Source: Nocardia ninae NBRC 108245
GTDB taxonomy: Bacteria > Actinomycetota > Actinomycetes > Mycobacteriales > Mycobacteriaceae
Direction of reading: 5' to 3'
DNA length: 64,000 nucleotides
Assembly (NCBI RefSeq): GCF_007990755.1
Contig: NZ_BJXA01000001.1
Span: 248,001-312,000, forward strand
Shown: positions 17,776 through 26,438 of the stretch, piece after piece
Layout of the letters: the number at the start of each line of letters is the position of its first letter
How positions within the stretch are numbered: position 1 is the first letter of the stretch
Notes under the pieces: model-generated
Databases searched by the model: none
What the model was told of the DNA's origin: nothing
What the model saw: only the letters and a program-made list of their open reading frames with translations
Position numbers and translations under genes: made by a program

Positions 17776-18414
17776 TCAGCGCTGCGGCCCGGACTCCGCG
17801 GGCCCGGCGGCAGTGGGGAGCAGGTCGCGCAGCTCGGCGACGACGTCGTCGAGCGGTGTGATGTCGCGCTGGGCTCGGCACAGCGCAATCGCGCCCTCGA
17901 AGGCGGCGACGGTGAGGGTGGCGAGGCGGCGGGCGCGCGCTTCCGAAACCCCTTCGCGGACAAGCACGTCGGCCAGCGAGGTTTGCCAGCGAGCGAAGAT
18001 CTCCGCTGCGGCGCGGGCGAATTCCGGTGCGTCGTCATTGGTTTCGACCGCGACCGCGAAAATCGGACAGCCGGCGCGGAACTCGCTGTCGACCAGGGTG
18101 CGCCGCCACATCGCGCCGAACTGGTCGAGCGCCGCCACCGAGTCGTTGTCGTGGGTCAGCCGCTCGATGAACTCGGACATGACGGTCCCCGCCGTCACGA
18201 CCGCTTCATTGACCAGCTCCGTGCGCCCGCCGGGAAAGTGGTGATACACCGAGCCGCGCGGCGCCCCGGTACTGCTGAGCACCCGATCCACACTCGTAGC
18301 GCTGGCACCGTGCACGCGCAACGACTCCACCGCGCCCTCGATCATGCGCCGCCGCGCATCACCCGGTCGCGGGCGTACGGATCCGTCACTACGCGCTCGG
18401 CGTGTCCCTGCCAT
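17776..18414 (-). CDS. TetR-family regulator (LmrA/YxaF-like)
   Basis: 212 residues. The N-terminal HTH reads ARRRMIEGAVESLRVHGASATSVDRVL then TGAPRGSVYHHFPGGRTELV, close to the LmrA/YxaF subgroup, whose members often have GxxRGSxYxHFPxGK. The ligand domain is variable. It is transcribed in the same direction as, and upstream of, the crotonase and oxidoreductase genes. The 18-bp palindrome just above its start codon points to autoregulation, and the matching copy at 17623-17640 to control of the downstream pair. Confidence 0.9.
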   Translation of the reverse strand: MAGTRRARSDGSVRPRPGDARRRMIEGAVESLRVHGASATSVDRVLSSTGAPRGSVYHHFPGGRTELVNEAVVTAGTVMSEFIERLTHDNDSVAALDQFGAMWRRTLVDSEFRAGCPIFAVAVETNDDAPEFARAAAEIFARWQTSLADVLVREGVSEARARRLATLTVAAFEGAIALCRAQRDITPLDDVVAELRDLLPTAAGPAESGPQR

Positions 18415-18423
18415 ACCGCCATG

Positions 18424-18441
18424 TTATGGGATGTGCCATAA
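18424..18441. promoter_or_regulatory. TetR-type operator TTATGG-N6-CCATAA upstream of the tetR gene
   Basis: Half-sites TTATGG (18424-18429) and CCATAA (18436-18441), spaced by 6 nt, identical to the site at 17623-17640. It begins 10 nt above the TetR ATG, where bound repressor would block its own promoter. Confidence 0.75.
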
Positions 18442-18530
18442 AGGTGACGCGGCATGGGTCGAGTGATCGCAGGCAGAGCCGACCACACAGCTCCGCGATC
18501 CGCACGAATCCAGCTGATACCGGCTCTACG

Positions 18531-18612
18531 ATGTCCCCATCCGAGGCGGTACTCATGGTCGACGGGACATCGCGGCGGCCTTACTCGCGAATGCCGCCAT
18601 CTCATGTCCCGT
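18531..18612. repeat. Intergenic repeat family, single unit plus half (array 2)
   Basis: Contains ATGTCCC at 18531, then CGACGGGACATCGCGGCGG, TTACTCGCG and again CATGTCCCGTCG at 18603, i.e. a 73-bp period. It is the same element as in the arrays at 421, 32610, 46757 and 61745. Confidence 0.75.
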
Positions 18613-18618
18613 CGAAAC

Positions 18619-19521
18619 TCACGTCGTCCGGTGACCGACCCGGGTGGCATGGAAGTCGAGAAAGGCCGACAGGGTGTCGGCGGGGGCTTCCACCTGCGGG
18701 TAGTGCCCGACCTTCGGCAGTTCGATCACGTCAGGATTCGGGATCAGTTCGCGGTAACGGCGAGCCATGTGCGCCCCGGAGACCGGGTCGAGCAGACCGT
18801 CGATGAGGCGCAGCGGCACGACGGTGTCCCGGAGGGCACCGACCCAGCGCTCGCGATTCTTGCGGCGTTCGCCCATATAGCGAATCAGCTTGTGGCCGTT
18901 GCGTTTACCGCGCTTGCCACACCACAGCGTCCAGAACTGCTCCAGCTCTTCGCGCGTCGGCTTGGTATCGGGGCCGAAGACCGCGGACAGGCTGGCGGTG
19001 TAGGCACGCTCACTGGCCAGGAAGCTGAACACCGGTCCGAGCGGACTCGCCAGCAGGCGCTGCACCAACCGCGCCCGGTGCGTCTCGGGGAACAATCCAC
19101 CGTTGAGCAGGCACACCGACTCGATCACCAGCGACTGGTCTCCCGCGGCGCGGCGCTCGGCATCGCGGGCGAGCAACTCCTGAGCGACGGTGTCCCCGTA
19201 GTCGTGAGCCAGGATGTGGACTCGGTCTACCCCCTGCTCCCGCAACAGATTCTCGTGAATGTCGGCCTGATCGGCGATCGAATACTGATAACTGCGCGGC
19301 TTCGCCGACCAGCCGAAACCGATCATGTCCGGCGCGAGCACCCGAGCAAACCGCTCGCACAGGCCCGGCCAGACGAGGTGCCAGTCCCAGGACGCGGTCG
19401 GGAAACCGTGGATGCAGAGCAGTGTGCCGTCGGCCCCACCGCCGTCGTCGCGATAGAAGATCTGATGGCCGCGGTGGGTGAACCGCCTGCCGTTCGCCCG
19501 CCAGGACGCAAACTCCTCCAT
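18619..19521 (-). CDS. Alpha/beta hydrolase
   Basis: About 300 residues. Features are the oxyanion-hole HGFPTASWDW, DMIGFGWSAKP, the nucleophile elbow AHDYGDTVAQEL with Asp as nucleophile, and a C-terminal His in PKVGHYPQVEAP. An Asp nucleophile and HGFPT suggest a haloalkane dehalogenase/epoxide hydrolase relative. The ATG at 19521 is preceded by an ideal ribosome binding site, AAGGAGGTAGGC, which fixes the start. Its stop lies within 20 bp of the intergenic repeat unit. The substrate is unknown. Confidence 0.87.
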   Translation of the reverse strand: MEEFASWRANGRRFTHRGHQIFYRDDGGGADGTLLCIHGFPTASWDWHLVWPGLCERFARVLAPDMIGFGWSAKPRSYQYSIADQADIHENLLREQGVDRVHILAHDYGDTVAQELLARDAERRAAGDQSLVIESVCLLNGGLFPETHRARLVQRLLASPLGPVFSFLASERAYTASLSAVFGPDTKPTREELEQFWTLWCGKRGKRNGHKLIRYMGERRKNRERWVGALRDTVVPLRLIDGLLDPVSGAHMARRYRELIPNPDVIELPKVGHYPQVEAPADTLSAFLDFHATRVGHRTT

Positions 19522-19646
19522 GCCTACCTCCTTGTCGCCGACAAGCATGGCCCCTGAACCCCTCCGGCACAGGAAATCCGTCGACCGCGGACGTGTCATG
19601 TACCGCGGGCAGAGTTGCCGGAGATGCGCTCTGCGAGAATGCCACG

Positions 19647-21503
19647 GTGCATGTCGCGATCGGCCTGGTGGTTCTCGTTGCCTCGGCGGCGGCGCTGGCG
19701 GCGCTGGCCCGCCGGTTCGGTGTGTCCGAACCGCTCGTCCTGACCCTGGCCGGAGTCGCGGCGTCGTATCTGCCGTTCGTGCCGGAAATCCATCCCGATC
19801 CGGAGATCATCCTGCTCGGACTGCTGCCGCCGCTCCTCTATACAGCGGCGATCCGGACTTCGCTGGTGGACTTCCGCGCCAATTTGCGCACCATCGCGTC
19901 GCTGTCGGTGGGGTTGGTGCTGTTCACCACCTTCGCGGTCGCGGCGGTGGTGTGGTGGTTGCTGCCGGTGCCGTTCGCGGTTGCGGTCGCGCTCGGCGCG
20001 GTGGTGGCGCCGCCCGACGCGGTGGCCGCGACGGCGGTCGCCCGGCGGATCGGGATGCCACGCCAGATCGTCACCATCCTGGAAGACGAGTCGTTGTTCA
20101 ACGACGCGACCGCGCTGGTGGCCTTGCGCACGGCGATCGCCGCGTCGGCCGGAACGGTGACGGTGTGGCAGGCAGGCGGCGACTTCCTGCTCGCCGCGGG
20201 CGGCGGTGCCGCGGTGGGCGTCGTCGTGGCGTATCTGCTTGCGCTGCTGCGCCGTCGGATCACCGACCCGGTGCTGGACACGACGCTGTCGTTCCTCGCG
20301 CCGTTCGCGGCATATCTCCCCGCCGAAGGGATCCACGCGTCCGGCGTGATCGCGGTGGTCACCTGCGGCATGATCCTCGGGCACGGTGCGCCGGTATGGC
20401 AGAGCGCGGCGTCGCGGATCGCGGAACGCACCAATTGGCGCACCATCCAATTCATCTTGGAGAGCTCGGTATTCGTCATCATCGGATTGCAGGTGCGCGC
20501 GATCCTCGAGGGTGCGTGGAGTAGCGGGCTCGATCACCGGACCGTGGTGGTCGCCGCCATCGGCGTGCTGCTGGCGACCATGCTGGCACGACCGTTGTGG
20601 GTCTTCCCCTGGTCCTTGCTGATTCGCCGAATCGGACCCACGGGCGGCGTTCCGTTGCCGCATTCGGCGGTGGTGTCGTGGGCGGGGATGCGCGGGGTGG
20701 TCACGCTGGCCGCGGTGCTGCTGTTGCCGGAGGACACGCCACAGTTGCCGGTGTTGAAGCTGCTCGCGTTGGTCGTTGTCGCGGGAACGCTACTGCTGCA
20801 AGGTACTTCGCTGCCGTGGTTGGTGCGGTTGCTGCACCTGCGCGGGCCCAGCCGGGCCGAGATGGCGCTACAGAAGGCGAACCTGCTTCAGCAGGCGACG
20901 ACGGCGGGGCTGGCCGAACTCGACAAGTGGATCACCCCGAACACACCCGCCTCGGTCGTCGATTCGTTGCGCGACCGGGTCACCTGGAAGACCAACGCGG
21001 CGTGGGAACGGCTCGGGCGGTCCGAATCCGAGTTGGCCACTCCGACAGCGGAATACCGGCGGCTGCGGTTGGCGATGCTGCGGGCGGAACGGGAAACCGT
21101 ACTGCGCGTGCGCGATTCGGGCTCCGCCGACTACGAGATCCTGCAGTACGTGCTGGCTCGGCTCGACCTCGAGGAGTCGATGATCGACCGGTACGACGAG
21201 ACGGAAGAGGAGCGTCTCGAACCGCTCTCAGCGCCTGCGGTTGGCGACACGTGCGCACATCTTCGGGCCGCTCCGCTGGTGCTGGATCCGGCGAGCCCGG
21301 ATGTTTGCGCCGAATGCGTCGCGGAGGGGATCAGCTGGGTTCATCTGCGAATGTGCCTGTCCTGCGGGCACATTGCTTGCTGTGATTCGTCCGTCGGCAA
21401 CCACGCGACCAAGCATTACGGCAGTAGCGGGCATCCGGTGATGCGCAGCGTCGAACCCGGGGAGGCGTGGCGGTGGTGTTATGTGGATGAGCTGCTGGGT
21501 TGA
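19647..21503 (+). CDS. CPA1-type Na+/H+ antiporter with C-terminal UBP zinc finger
   Basis: About 618 residues. The first 400 form a cation/proton antiporter membrane domain with 11-12 helices; the family region APPDAVAATAVARRIGMPRQIVTILEDESLFNDATALV contains the transport Asp (ND). A roughly 130-residue soluble helical linker follows. The C-terminus is a UBP-type zinc finger: CAHLRAAPLVLDPASPDVCAEC, then MCLSCGHIACCDSSVGNHATKH and HPVMRSVEPGEAWRWCYVDE, with the Cys/His ligands intact. GTG at 19647 is chosen because membrane homology starts there. The zinc finger may sense or bind a protein partner in the cytosol. Confidence 0.92.
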   Translation: MHVAIGLVVLVASAAALAALARRFGVSEPLVLTLAGVAASYLPFVPEIHPDPEIILLGLLPPLLYTAAIRTSLVDFRANLRTIASLSVGLVLFTTFAVAAVVWWLLPVPFAVAVALGAVVAPPDAVAATAVARRIGMPRQIVTILEDESLFNDATALVALRTAIAASAGTVTVWQAGGDFLLAAGGGAAVGVVVAYLLALLRRRITDPVLDTTLSFLAPFAAYLPAEGIHASGVIAVVTCGMILGHGAPVWQSAASRIAERTNWRTIQFILESSVFVIIGLQVRAILEGAWSSGLDHRTVVVAAIGVLLATMLARPLWVFPWSLLIRRIGPTGGVPLPHSAVVSWAGMRGVVTLAAVLLLPEDTPQLPVLKLLALVVVAGTLLLQGTSLPWLVRLLHLRGPSRAEMALQKANLLQQATTAGLAELDKWITPNTPASVVDSLRDRVTWKTNAAWERLGRSESELATPTAEYRRLRLAMLRAERETVLRVRDSGSADYEILQYVLARLDLEESMIDRYDETEEERLEPLSAPAVGDTCAHLRAAPLVLDPASPDVCAECVAEGISWVHLRMCLSCGHIACCDSSVGNHATKHYGSSGHPVMRSVEPGEAWRWCYVDELLG

Positions 21504-21634
21504 GTGCTCGGCGCGATCAGACGCGCCCGCCCGGCGGAGGCACGAACTGAGCGACACTCGCGACCAGCAGGACCAGCACACCAACGGGACTCAGGCCCAC
21601 AATGGGCAGGACGCACGCTCAACGGGCTACGTAC

Positions 21635-22183
21635 TCAGCGGCGGGCGTGCGAATAGATCAAGCGCGCGTATTCGTTGAGCAACTTGTCCAGCGACAGGTC
21701 TTCACCACCGGCCGCGATCTGCTGATACCCGATCAGCATCGCCATACCGAGCCCGGTCACCACCGCCGAGGTGTCGTCGTCGCCGACAACGCCCTTGATG
21801 GCCTTATGCACTGTGCGCCTGCGAGATTCGTCGACGCGCTTGAGCGCCAGGTTCACCGATTCGTCGTTGGCGGCCCAGGCGCGGATCGCGGCTTCCGCGG
21901 CGTGGTGCAGGCCGGAGGCGAGGTCGGACATGGCGCGGATGTCGTCATCGGGATTGCCCTGGTTGAACTTCAGGGTGCGCAGGATCAGCACCTGCCGGTT
22001 CTCCCAGTGCTCGAGCAGCGCGTCGACGAAACCCTGCCAGCTGCCGAAGTGGTGATAGAACGAGCCGCTGGTGACGCCCAGCCGTCGGCACAGCACACCG
22101 ATATTGAGACCCTTGAAACCGAATTCGGCGAGCACCTCCAGAGCGGTGTCGAAGTACTGCTCCTTGGTGACCACACGTGACAT
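21635..22183 (-). CDS. TetR-family regulator
   Basis: 182 residues with a canonical HTH: EQYFDTALEVLAEFGFKGLNIGVLCRRLGVTSGSFYHHFGSWQGFVDALL. The C-terminal ligand domain is unremarkable. It faces away from the second TetR gene at 22467, with about 280 bp between; a palindrome there belongs more closely to the neighbouring gene. The target is unknown. Confidence 0.9.
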   Translation of the reverse strand: MSRVVTKEQYFDTALEVLAEFGFKGLNIGVLCRRLGVTSGSFYHHFGSWQGFVDALLEHWENRQVLILRTLKFNQGNPDDDIRAMSDLASGLHHAAEAAIRAWAANDESVNLALKRVDESRRRTVHKAIKGVVGDDDTSAVVTGLGMAMLIGYQQIAAGGEDLSLDKLLNEYARLIYSHARR

Positions 22184-22432
22184 GCCGGGTGCCGTTCTGT
22201 TCGTTCGGGCAGGGGTGGGAGGACCGAACAGTACCCCATTGTCTCGCCGGCTCGTACGAGGATAACCAAGCCGCTACTGTGCCGTTCAAGCGACCCCAAG
22301 TACCTGTTACCGGGCGAAATACCTAGTGCGCGTGTGGAATCGAAGCCCGCAAAACATACCCGTACATCCGCGGGCCGCCCAGCCATCGCTACCGCCCCAA
22401 CCCTGACAAGGAGAAGCATGCAGTGCTCGTGC

Positions 22433-22456
22433 ATAACAGAGCAAACGCTCTGTTAT
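22433..22456. promoter_or_regulatory. 24-bp palindromic operator upstream of tetR
   Basis: Perfect 10-bp arms ATAACAGAGC and GCTCTGTTAT around AAAC. It ends 10 nt before the ATG at 22467 and abuts an alternative GTG at 22458, so a bound repressor would cover the promoter or the ribosome entry site. ACAGAGC half-sites are common among TetR autoregulators. Confidence 0.75.
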
Positions 22457-22466
22457 AGTGACCGGC

Positions 22467-23075
22467 ATGCCTCGCCCCCGCACCCACGACCCCGACATCG
22501 TGCTCGATGCCGCGGAGTCACTGGCCGTGCGGTCAGGCCCGGCCGCGGTCACCACCCGCGCCGTCGCGGCGGCGACCGGCGTATCCAACGGCGCGATTTA
22601 CCACACCTTCGGTTCGCGCGCGGAGCTGCTCGGCCGCACCTGGTTACGCGCCGCACACCGTTTCTTGGCCTTGCAGTCCGAACTGGTCGACGCCGCGCTG
22701 GACGGACCGGATCAGCAGGACGGCATCGACGCGGTGATCGCCGCCGCCGAAGCACCCGTGGTGTTCGCCGAGAAGTTCCCGACCTCGTCACGGCTACTAC
22801 TCACCATCGAGCGCGACGAACTGCTCGGTGACGTCCCCGACGCTATCGCCATCGAACTCGCGGACACCGACAAAGTGTTGGTGGAGTTACTGATTCGGCT
22901 GTCCCGGCATCTATGGGGTCGCGGCGACGGCCGCGCGGTCGACGTACTCACCGTGTGCATGGTCGACCTACCCACCGCGATCCTGCTGCGCCGCAACAGG
23001 ATCGCCAATCCCCTGGCGCGCGAGCACCTTCGCGCGGCGGTGCGTGCGGTCTTGGATATAGGCCCACCACCATGA
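22467..23075 (+). CDS. TetR-family regulator
   Basis: About 202 residues starting MPRPRTHDPD; a GTG three codons upstream is also possible. The HTH is DIVLDAAESLAVRSGPAAVTTRAVAAATGVSNGAIYHTFGSRAELLGRTW. The 24-bp palindrome immediately upstream suggests autoregulation, and the enoyl-CoA hydratase gene 49 bp downstream on the same strand may be co-transcribed, which would make this a fatty-acid or xenobiotic regulator. That link is an inference. Confidence 0.9.
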   Translation: MPRPRTHDPDIVLDAAESLAVRSGPAAVTTRAVAAATGVSNGAIYHTFGSRAELLGRTWLRAAHRFLALQSELVDAALDGPDQQDGIDAVIAAAEAPVVFAEKFPTSSRLLLTIERDELLGDVPDAIAIELADTDKVLVELLIRLSRHLWGRGDGRAVDVLTVCMVDLPTAILLRRNRIANPLAREHLRAAVRAVLDIGPPP

Positions 23076-23124
23076 CAGCAAGCAGTCTCACCAAAGTCCC
23101 GAACCGCACGACACAAGGAACCCC

Positions 23125-23790
23125 ATGCCGACCCTCAGCTACCACGACAAGATCGCCGTCCTCGACCTCGGAGACGACGAAAACCGTTTCTCGCCAGCAT
23201 TTCTCGAAGCTGTCAACGCCCAACTCGACACCGTCCTCGCTGACGGCGCACAGGGCCTCATCACCACCGCCGGCGGCAAGTTCTATTCCAACGGCCTCGA
23301 CCTCGACTGGCTCGGCGCCAATGGCGACCGCACCCAGTGGTACGTCGGTGCAGTCCAAGCACTGTTCGCGCGTGTGCTCACCCTGCCGGTGCCCACCGTC
23401 GCAGCACTCCCGGGTCACGCATTCGGCGCGGGCTCCATGCTGGCGATCGCCCACGACTACCGCGTCATGCGCGCCGACCGCGGCTACTTCTGCTTCCCAG
23501 AGGTGGACATCCGTATCCCGTTCACCGAGGGCATGGCCGCGCTCATCCAAGCCAAGCTCACCCCGAAGACCGCTGTCGCCTCGATGACGACGGGCCGCCG
23601 CTTCGGCGGAACCGACGCTCTCGCAGTCGATATCGTCGACGCCACCGCCGCCGAGGGCGCGATCACCGACACCGCGCTGGCACTGCTCGCCCCGCTCGGC
23701 GGCAAAGATCCCGGCACCCTCGGCGCCATCAAGAACACCATGTTCGCCGGCGCGGTCACCGCGCTGCTGGCTGCCCGCCAGTCCGAGTGA
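23125..23790 (+). CDS. Enoyl-CoA hydratase/isomerase family protein
   Basis: 221 residues, shorter than most hydratases and similar to the short enoyl-CoA isomerase-like group. The oxyanion-hole segments are ITTAGGKFYSNGLDLDWL and ALPGHAFGAGSMLAIAHDYRVMRADRG; the second catalytic region is FPEVDIRIPFTEG, where only one clear catalytic acid (Glu in PEV) is seen. A cytosolic acyl-CoA enzyme is likely. It follows the TetR gene on the same strand, and its stop lies 1 bp from the convergent AI-2E-type transporter gene. Confidence 0.88.
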   Translation: MPTLSYHDKIAVLDLGDDENRFSPAFLEAVNAQLDTVLADGAQGLITTAGGKFYSNGLDLDWLGANGDRTQWYVGAVQALFARVLTLPVPTVAALPGHAFGAGSMLAIAHDYRVMRADRGYFCFPEVDIRIPFTEGMAALIQAKLTPKTAVASMTTGRRFGGTDALAVDIVDATAAEGAITDTALALLAPLGGKDPGTLGAIKNTMFAGAVTALLAARQSE

Positions 23791-23791
23791 A

Positions 23792-24979
23792 CTACTCCGT
23801 CGCGGGCTGAACCTCGTCGTCGGACTCCGGTGGCGCGGCGGTGACCACATCGATCTGCTCCCCGATGTAGCGGACCACCACCGCGATCACCGCCACCACC
23901 GGGACGGCGAGGAACGCGCCGACGATGCCGTAGATCGACCCACCCGCGGTGACCGCGAGCAGCACCACCACCGCGTGCAACTGCATGCTCCGGCTCTGCA
24001 ACACCGGTTGCAGCACATTGCCCTCCAGCTGCTGCACCGCGATGATGATGCCCAGCACGATCAACGCGGTCGTGAAACCATTGCCGACCAGCGCGACGAG
24101 CACCGCGAGCGCACCGGCCACGAACGCACCCACGATCGGGACGAAACCACCGATAAAGGTGAGCACCGCGAGCACCAGCGCCAGCGGCACCCCCAGGATC
24201 ACCAGCCCCGCACCGATGAACACCGCATCGATCAAACTGACCAGCGCCTGGGTGCGGATGAAACCGCCGAGCGTGCCCCATGCCCGATTCAGCACCTCTT
24301 CGACGTGACGGCCGCTACGGCTGCCGAGCACGGCGTGCAGCCAGGGCAGCAACCGCGGCCCGTCCTTGACGAAGAAGAAGCTCAGCACGAGCACGAGGAA
24401 CAGGGTGACGATCGCCGACGTCGCAGTGGACACACCGCTGAACACACCGCCCGCGATCTGCGCGGCACTGGACTGCAACCGGGACACGATCGCGTCGACC
24501 GCTGAATCGAGTTGCTCATCGCGAATCCGCAGCGGCGGTCCCTGCATCCAATCGCGCACCGTATTCACGCCCTCGGTGGACTTGTCCGCAAGGTCCGGGG
24601 CCTGGTCCACCACCGACGGCACGATCAACGCGATCACGCCGGCCAGCACGCCGACGAACGCGACCATCGTGATGGTCGCCGCCAAGGCCGGCCGCAAACC
24701 TTTTCGCGTAAGCCATCGGGTGGGCGGCCACAGCACGGTCGCGATGACAATCGCGAGCGCCACCGGCAGCAGGACCACCCACAGTTTCGCGAAGATGTAC
24801 ATCAGCACCCACGCGCCCGCGGCGATCGCGACAATGCACAACGCCCATTTCGCGAGCCACATGATGCCGGACCCGATCACGTCGCCGCGATCCGGTACCG
24901 CGTGGCTCCCGCTGGTCTTGTCGGTCTGGTCGCGACCCTTGCTGGTCTTGTGCTGAATGTCTTCGCTCGGCCCACTCAC
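23792..24979 (-). CDS. AI-2E/PerM-family transporter
   Basis: 395 residues with a charged cytosolic N-terminus of about 40 residues, then about eight transmembrane helices. The family signature region is FIRTQALVSLIDAVFIGAGLVILGVPLALVLAVLTFIGGFVPIVG, followed by NVLQPVLQSRSMQLHAVVVLLAVTAGGSIYGIVGAFLAVP. Members have been linked to autoinducer export, Na+/H+ exchange and other efflux, so the substrate is open. The upstream region contains a 28-bp tandem repeat. Confidence 0.9.
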   Translation of the reverse strand: MSGPSEDIQHKTSKGRDQTDKTSGSHAVPDRGDVIGSGIMWLAKWALCIVAIAAGAWVLMYIFAKLWVVLLPVALAIVIATVLWPPTRWLTRKGLRPALAATITMVAFVGVLAGVIALIVPSVVDQAPDLADKSTEGVNTVRDWMQGPPLRIRDEQLDSAVDAIVSRLQSSAAQIAGGVFSGVSTATSAIVTLFLVLVLSFFFVKDGPRLLPWLHAVLGSRSGRHVEEVLNRAWGTLGGFIRTQALVSLIDAVFIGAGLVILGVPLALVLAVLTFIGGFVPIVGAFVAGALAVLVALVGNGFTTALIVLGIIIAVQQLEGNVLQPVLQSRSMQLHAVVVLLAVTAGGSIYGIVGAFLAVPVVAVIAVVVRYIGEQIDVVTAAPPESDDEVQPATE

Positions 24980-25084
24980 GGGCCAAGTCTTGCACGAGGG
25001 TGCGACGCGAGCAGATCATTACGTACCGCGCGCCGCGGTGGTCCAGAGCACGCTGGGCGGTCCCGCGGCGAACATTTGCATCGT

Positions 25085-25218
25085 CACCACCACACCGACA
25101 CGGGTCGGTCACCGCCGCCACACCGACACGGTCCTGTCACCGCCGCCACACCGACACGGTCCTGTCACCGCCGCCCCACCGACACGGGTCGGTCCCGCCG
25201 CCACACCGACACAGCCGC
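25085..25218. repeat. 28-bp tandem repeat, about 4.5 copies
   Basis: The unit contains CCGCCACACCGACACGGTC; the second and third copies are identical and the outer ones have a GGGTCGGTC variant. It lies in the 594-bp gene-free interval 24980-25573 between the divergent transporter and hydratase genes. The rest of that interval shows no recognisable feature except the hydratase ribosome binding site GAAGGAGGG. The copies are contiguous with no spacers, so this is not a CRISPR. Confidence 0.85.
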
Positions 25219-25573
25219 ACGCGCCGCCGGGCCGATCAGGTTGCACCGCCTCGTCACGCCGATGAGGCGCCAGGCCGACCTGCCGCCCACGACCTCGCCT
25301 CCACAGCACCGCCGGGCGGCGTCAACCAATCACTTGGCGGCCCGGGCCATCCCGCACATCGAACCGGCCAAGGGGTTCGACTCGGTGACACCAGAAAGTG
25401 CGTTCGATCGTCGCAAGAGTTCTGCGAACAGTTCGCTGCGGCCCACGAGGGCACCACCTCGATCGGCCGGAGCTGAGCCTGGTGCGTCCCACCGGCCGTC
25501 CGCTGACCGGGATCTCGACCCGCACCGCAGCACTGTCCCGGTAGGTTCGAGTGATCTTCTGAAGGAGGGCACT

Positions 25574-26356
25574 TTGACCGCCGCAGCCACGCTGGAACGC
25601 CACGGGCACATCGCCGTTATCACCCTCAATCGCCCCGAGGCGATGAACGCGGTGAATGCCGCGTTGTCGAGTGCGGTAGGTGCCGCGCTGGACGAGCTCG
25701 CCGCCGACCCGGAACTGCGAGTCGGCGTGATCACCGGAGCCGGGCGCGCTTTCTGTGCCGGAGCCGACCTCAAAGAGTTGGCGCGCGGCAACGGGATTCA
25801 CGATCCGGCGCATCCGGAGTACGGATTCGCCGGGTTGGTACAGCATTTCGTGGACAAGCCGCTGATCGCGGCGGTCAACGGGTTCGCGCTCGGTGGCGGC
25901 ACCGAGATCGTGCTGGCCAGTGACCTCGCGGTGATGAGCGAGGATGCCTCGCTCGGCTTGCCGGAGGTGACGCGCGGATTGGTCGCCGCGGCAGGCGGAT
26001 TGCTGCGGCTGCCGCGGGCGGTGCCACCGAAGATCGCGCTGGAGATGGCGTTGACAGGCACACCGATCGATGCCGCGAGCGCGGCGCACTGGGGGTTGGT
26101 CAACCGCGTGGTGCCCGCCGATCAGGTGCTGCCCACCGCGCTGCGGCTCGCCGAAACCATCGCGGCGAACGCACCGCTGTCGGTGCGCGCCTCCAAGCGA
26201 ATCATGCACCGCGTCAACGAGTTCGGCTCGGACTGGGATACGCCGATCTGGGAGATGAGTATGGCGGAAGCCGGTCCGGTGTTCGTCAGCAAGGATGCCC
26301 TCGAAGGTCCCCGCGCGTTCGCCGAGAAGCGCGCCCCACAGTGGCGCGGCGAGTAA
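25574..26356 (+). CDS. Enoyl-CoA hydratase (crotonase family)
   Basis: About 260 residues, the usual length. Start is TTG at 25574, 4 nt after a strong GAAGGAGGG; the open frame continues upstream but without homology. Signatures are TLNRPEAMNAVN at the start, the oxyanion-hole ITGAGRAFCAGADLKELA and NGFALGGGTEIVLASD, and the second catalytic segment LPEVTRGLVAAAGGLLRLPR, with both catalytic Glu positions present. It probably hydrates trans-2-enoyl-CoA in beta-oxidation. It is convergent with the dienelactone hydrolase gene. Confidence 0.92.
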   Translation: MTAAATLERHGHIAVITLNRPEAMNAVNAALSSAVGAALDELAADPELRVGVITGAGRAFCAGADLKELARGNGIHDPAHPEYGFAGLVQHFVDKPLIAAVNGFALGGGTEIVLASDLAVMSEDASLGLPEVTRGLVAAAGGLLRLPRAVPPKIALEMALTGTPIDAASAAHWGLVNRVVPADQVLPTALRLAETIAANAPLSVRASKRIMHRVNEFGSDWDTPIWEMSMAEAGPVFVSKDALEGPRAFAEKRAPQWRGE

Positions 26357-26438
26357 GCGCCCCGTCTCGCGACCGGCACCCCAGAGCACGACGCGATCGG
26401 CGAGGCTTACCCGCAGCGCGATCAACAGATCACCGGCA

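Noticed and set aside
25085-25218. Possible CRISPR array
   Set aside because: The 28-bp units are contiguous, with no unique spacers and no cas genes in the window.
24512-25573. A 354-residue N-terminal extension of the enoyl-CoA hydratase
   Set aside because: The extension covers the tandem repeat and antisense sequence of the transporter. A strong GAAGGAGGG followed by TTG at 25574 marks the real start at the family's usual length.
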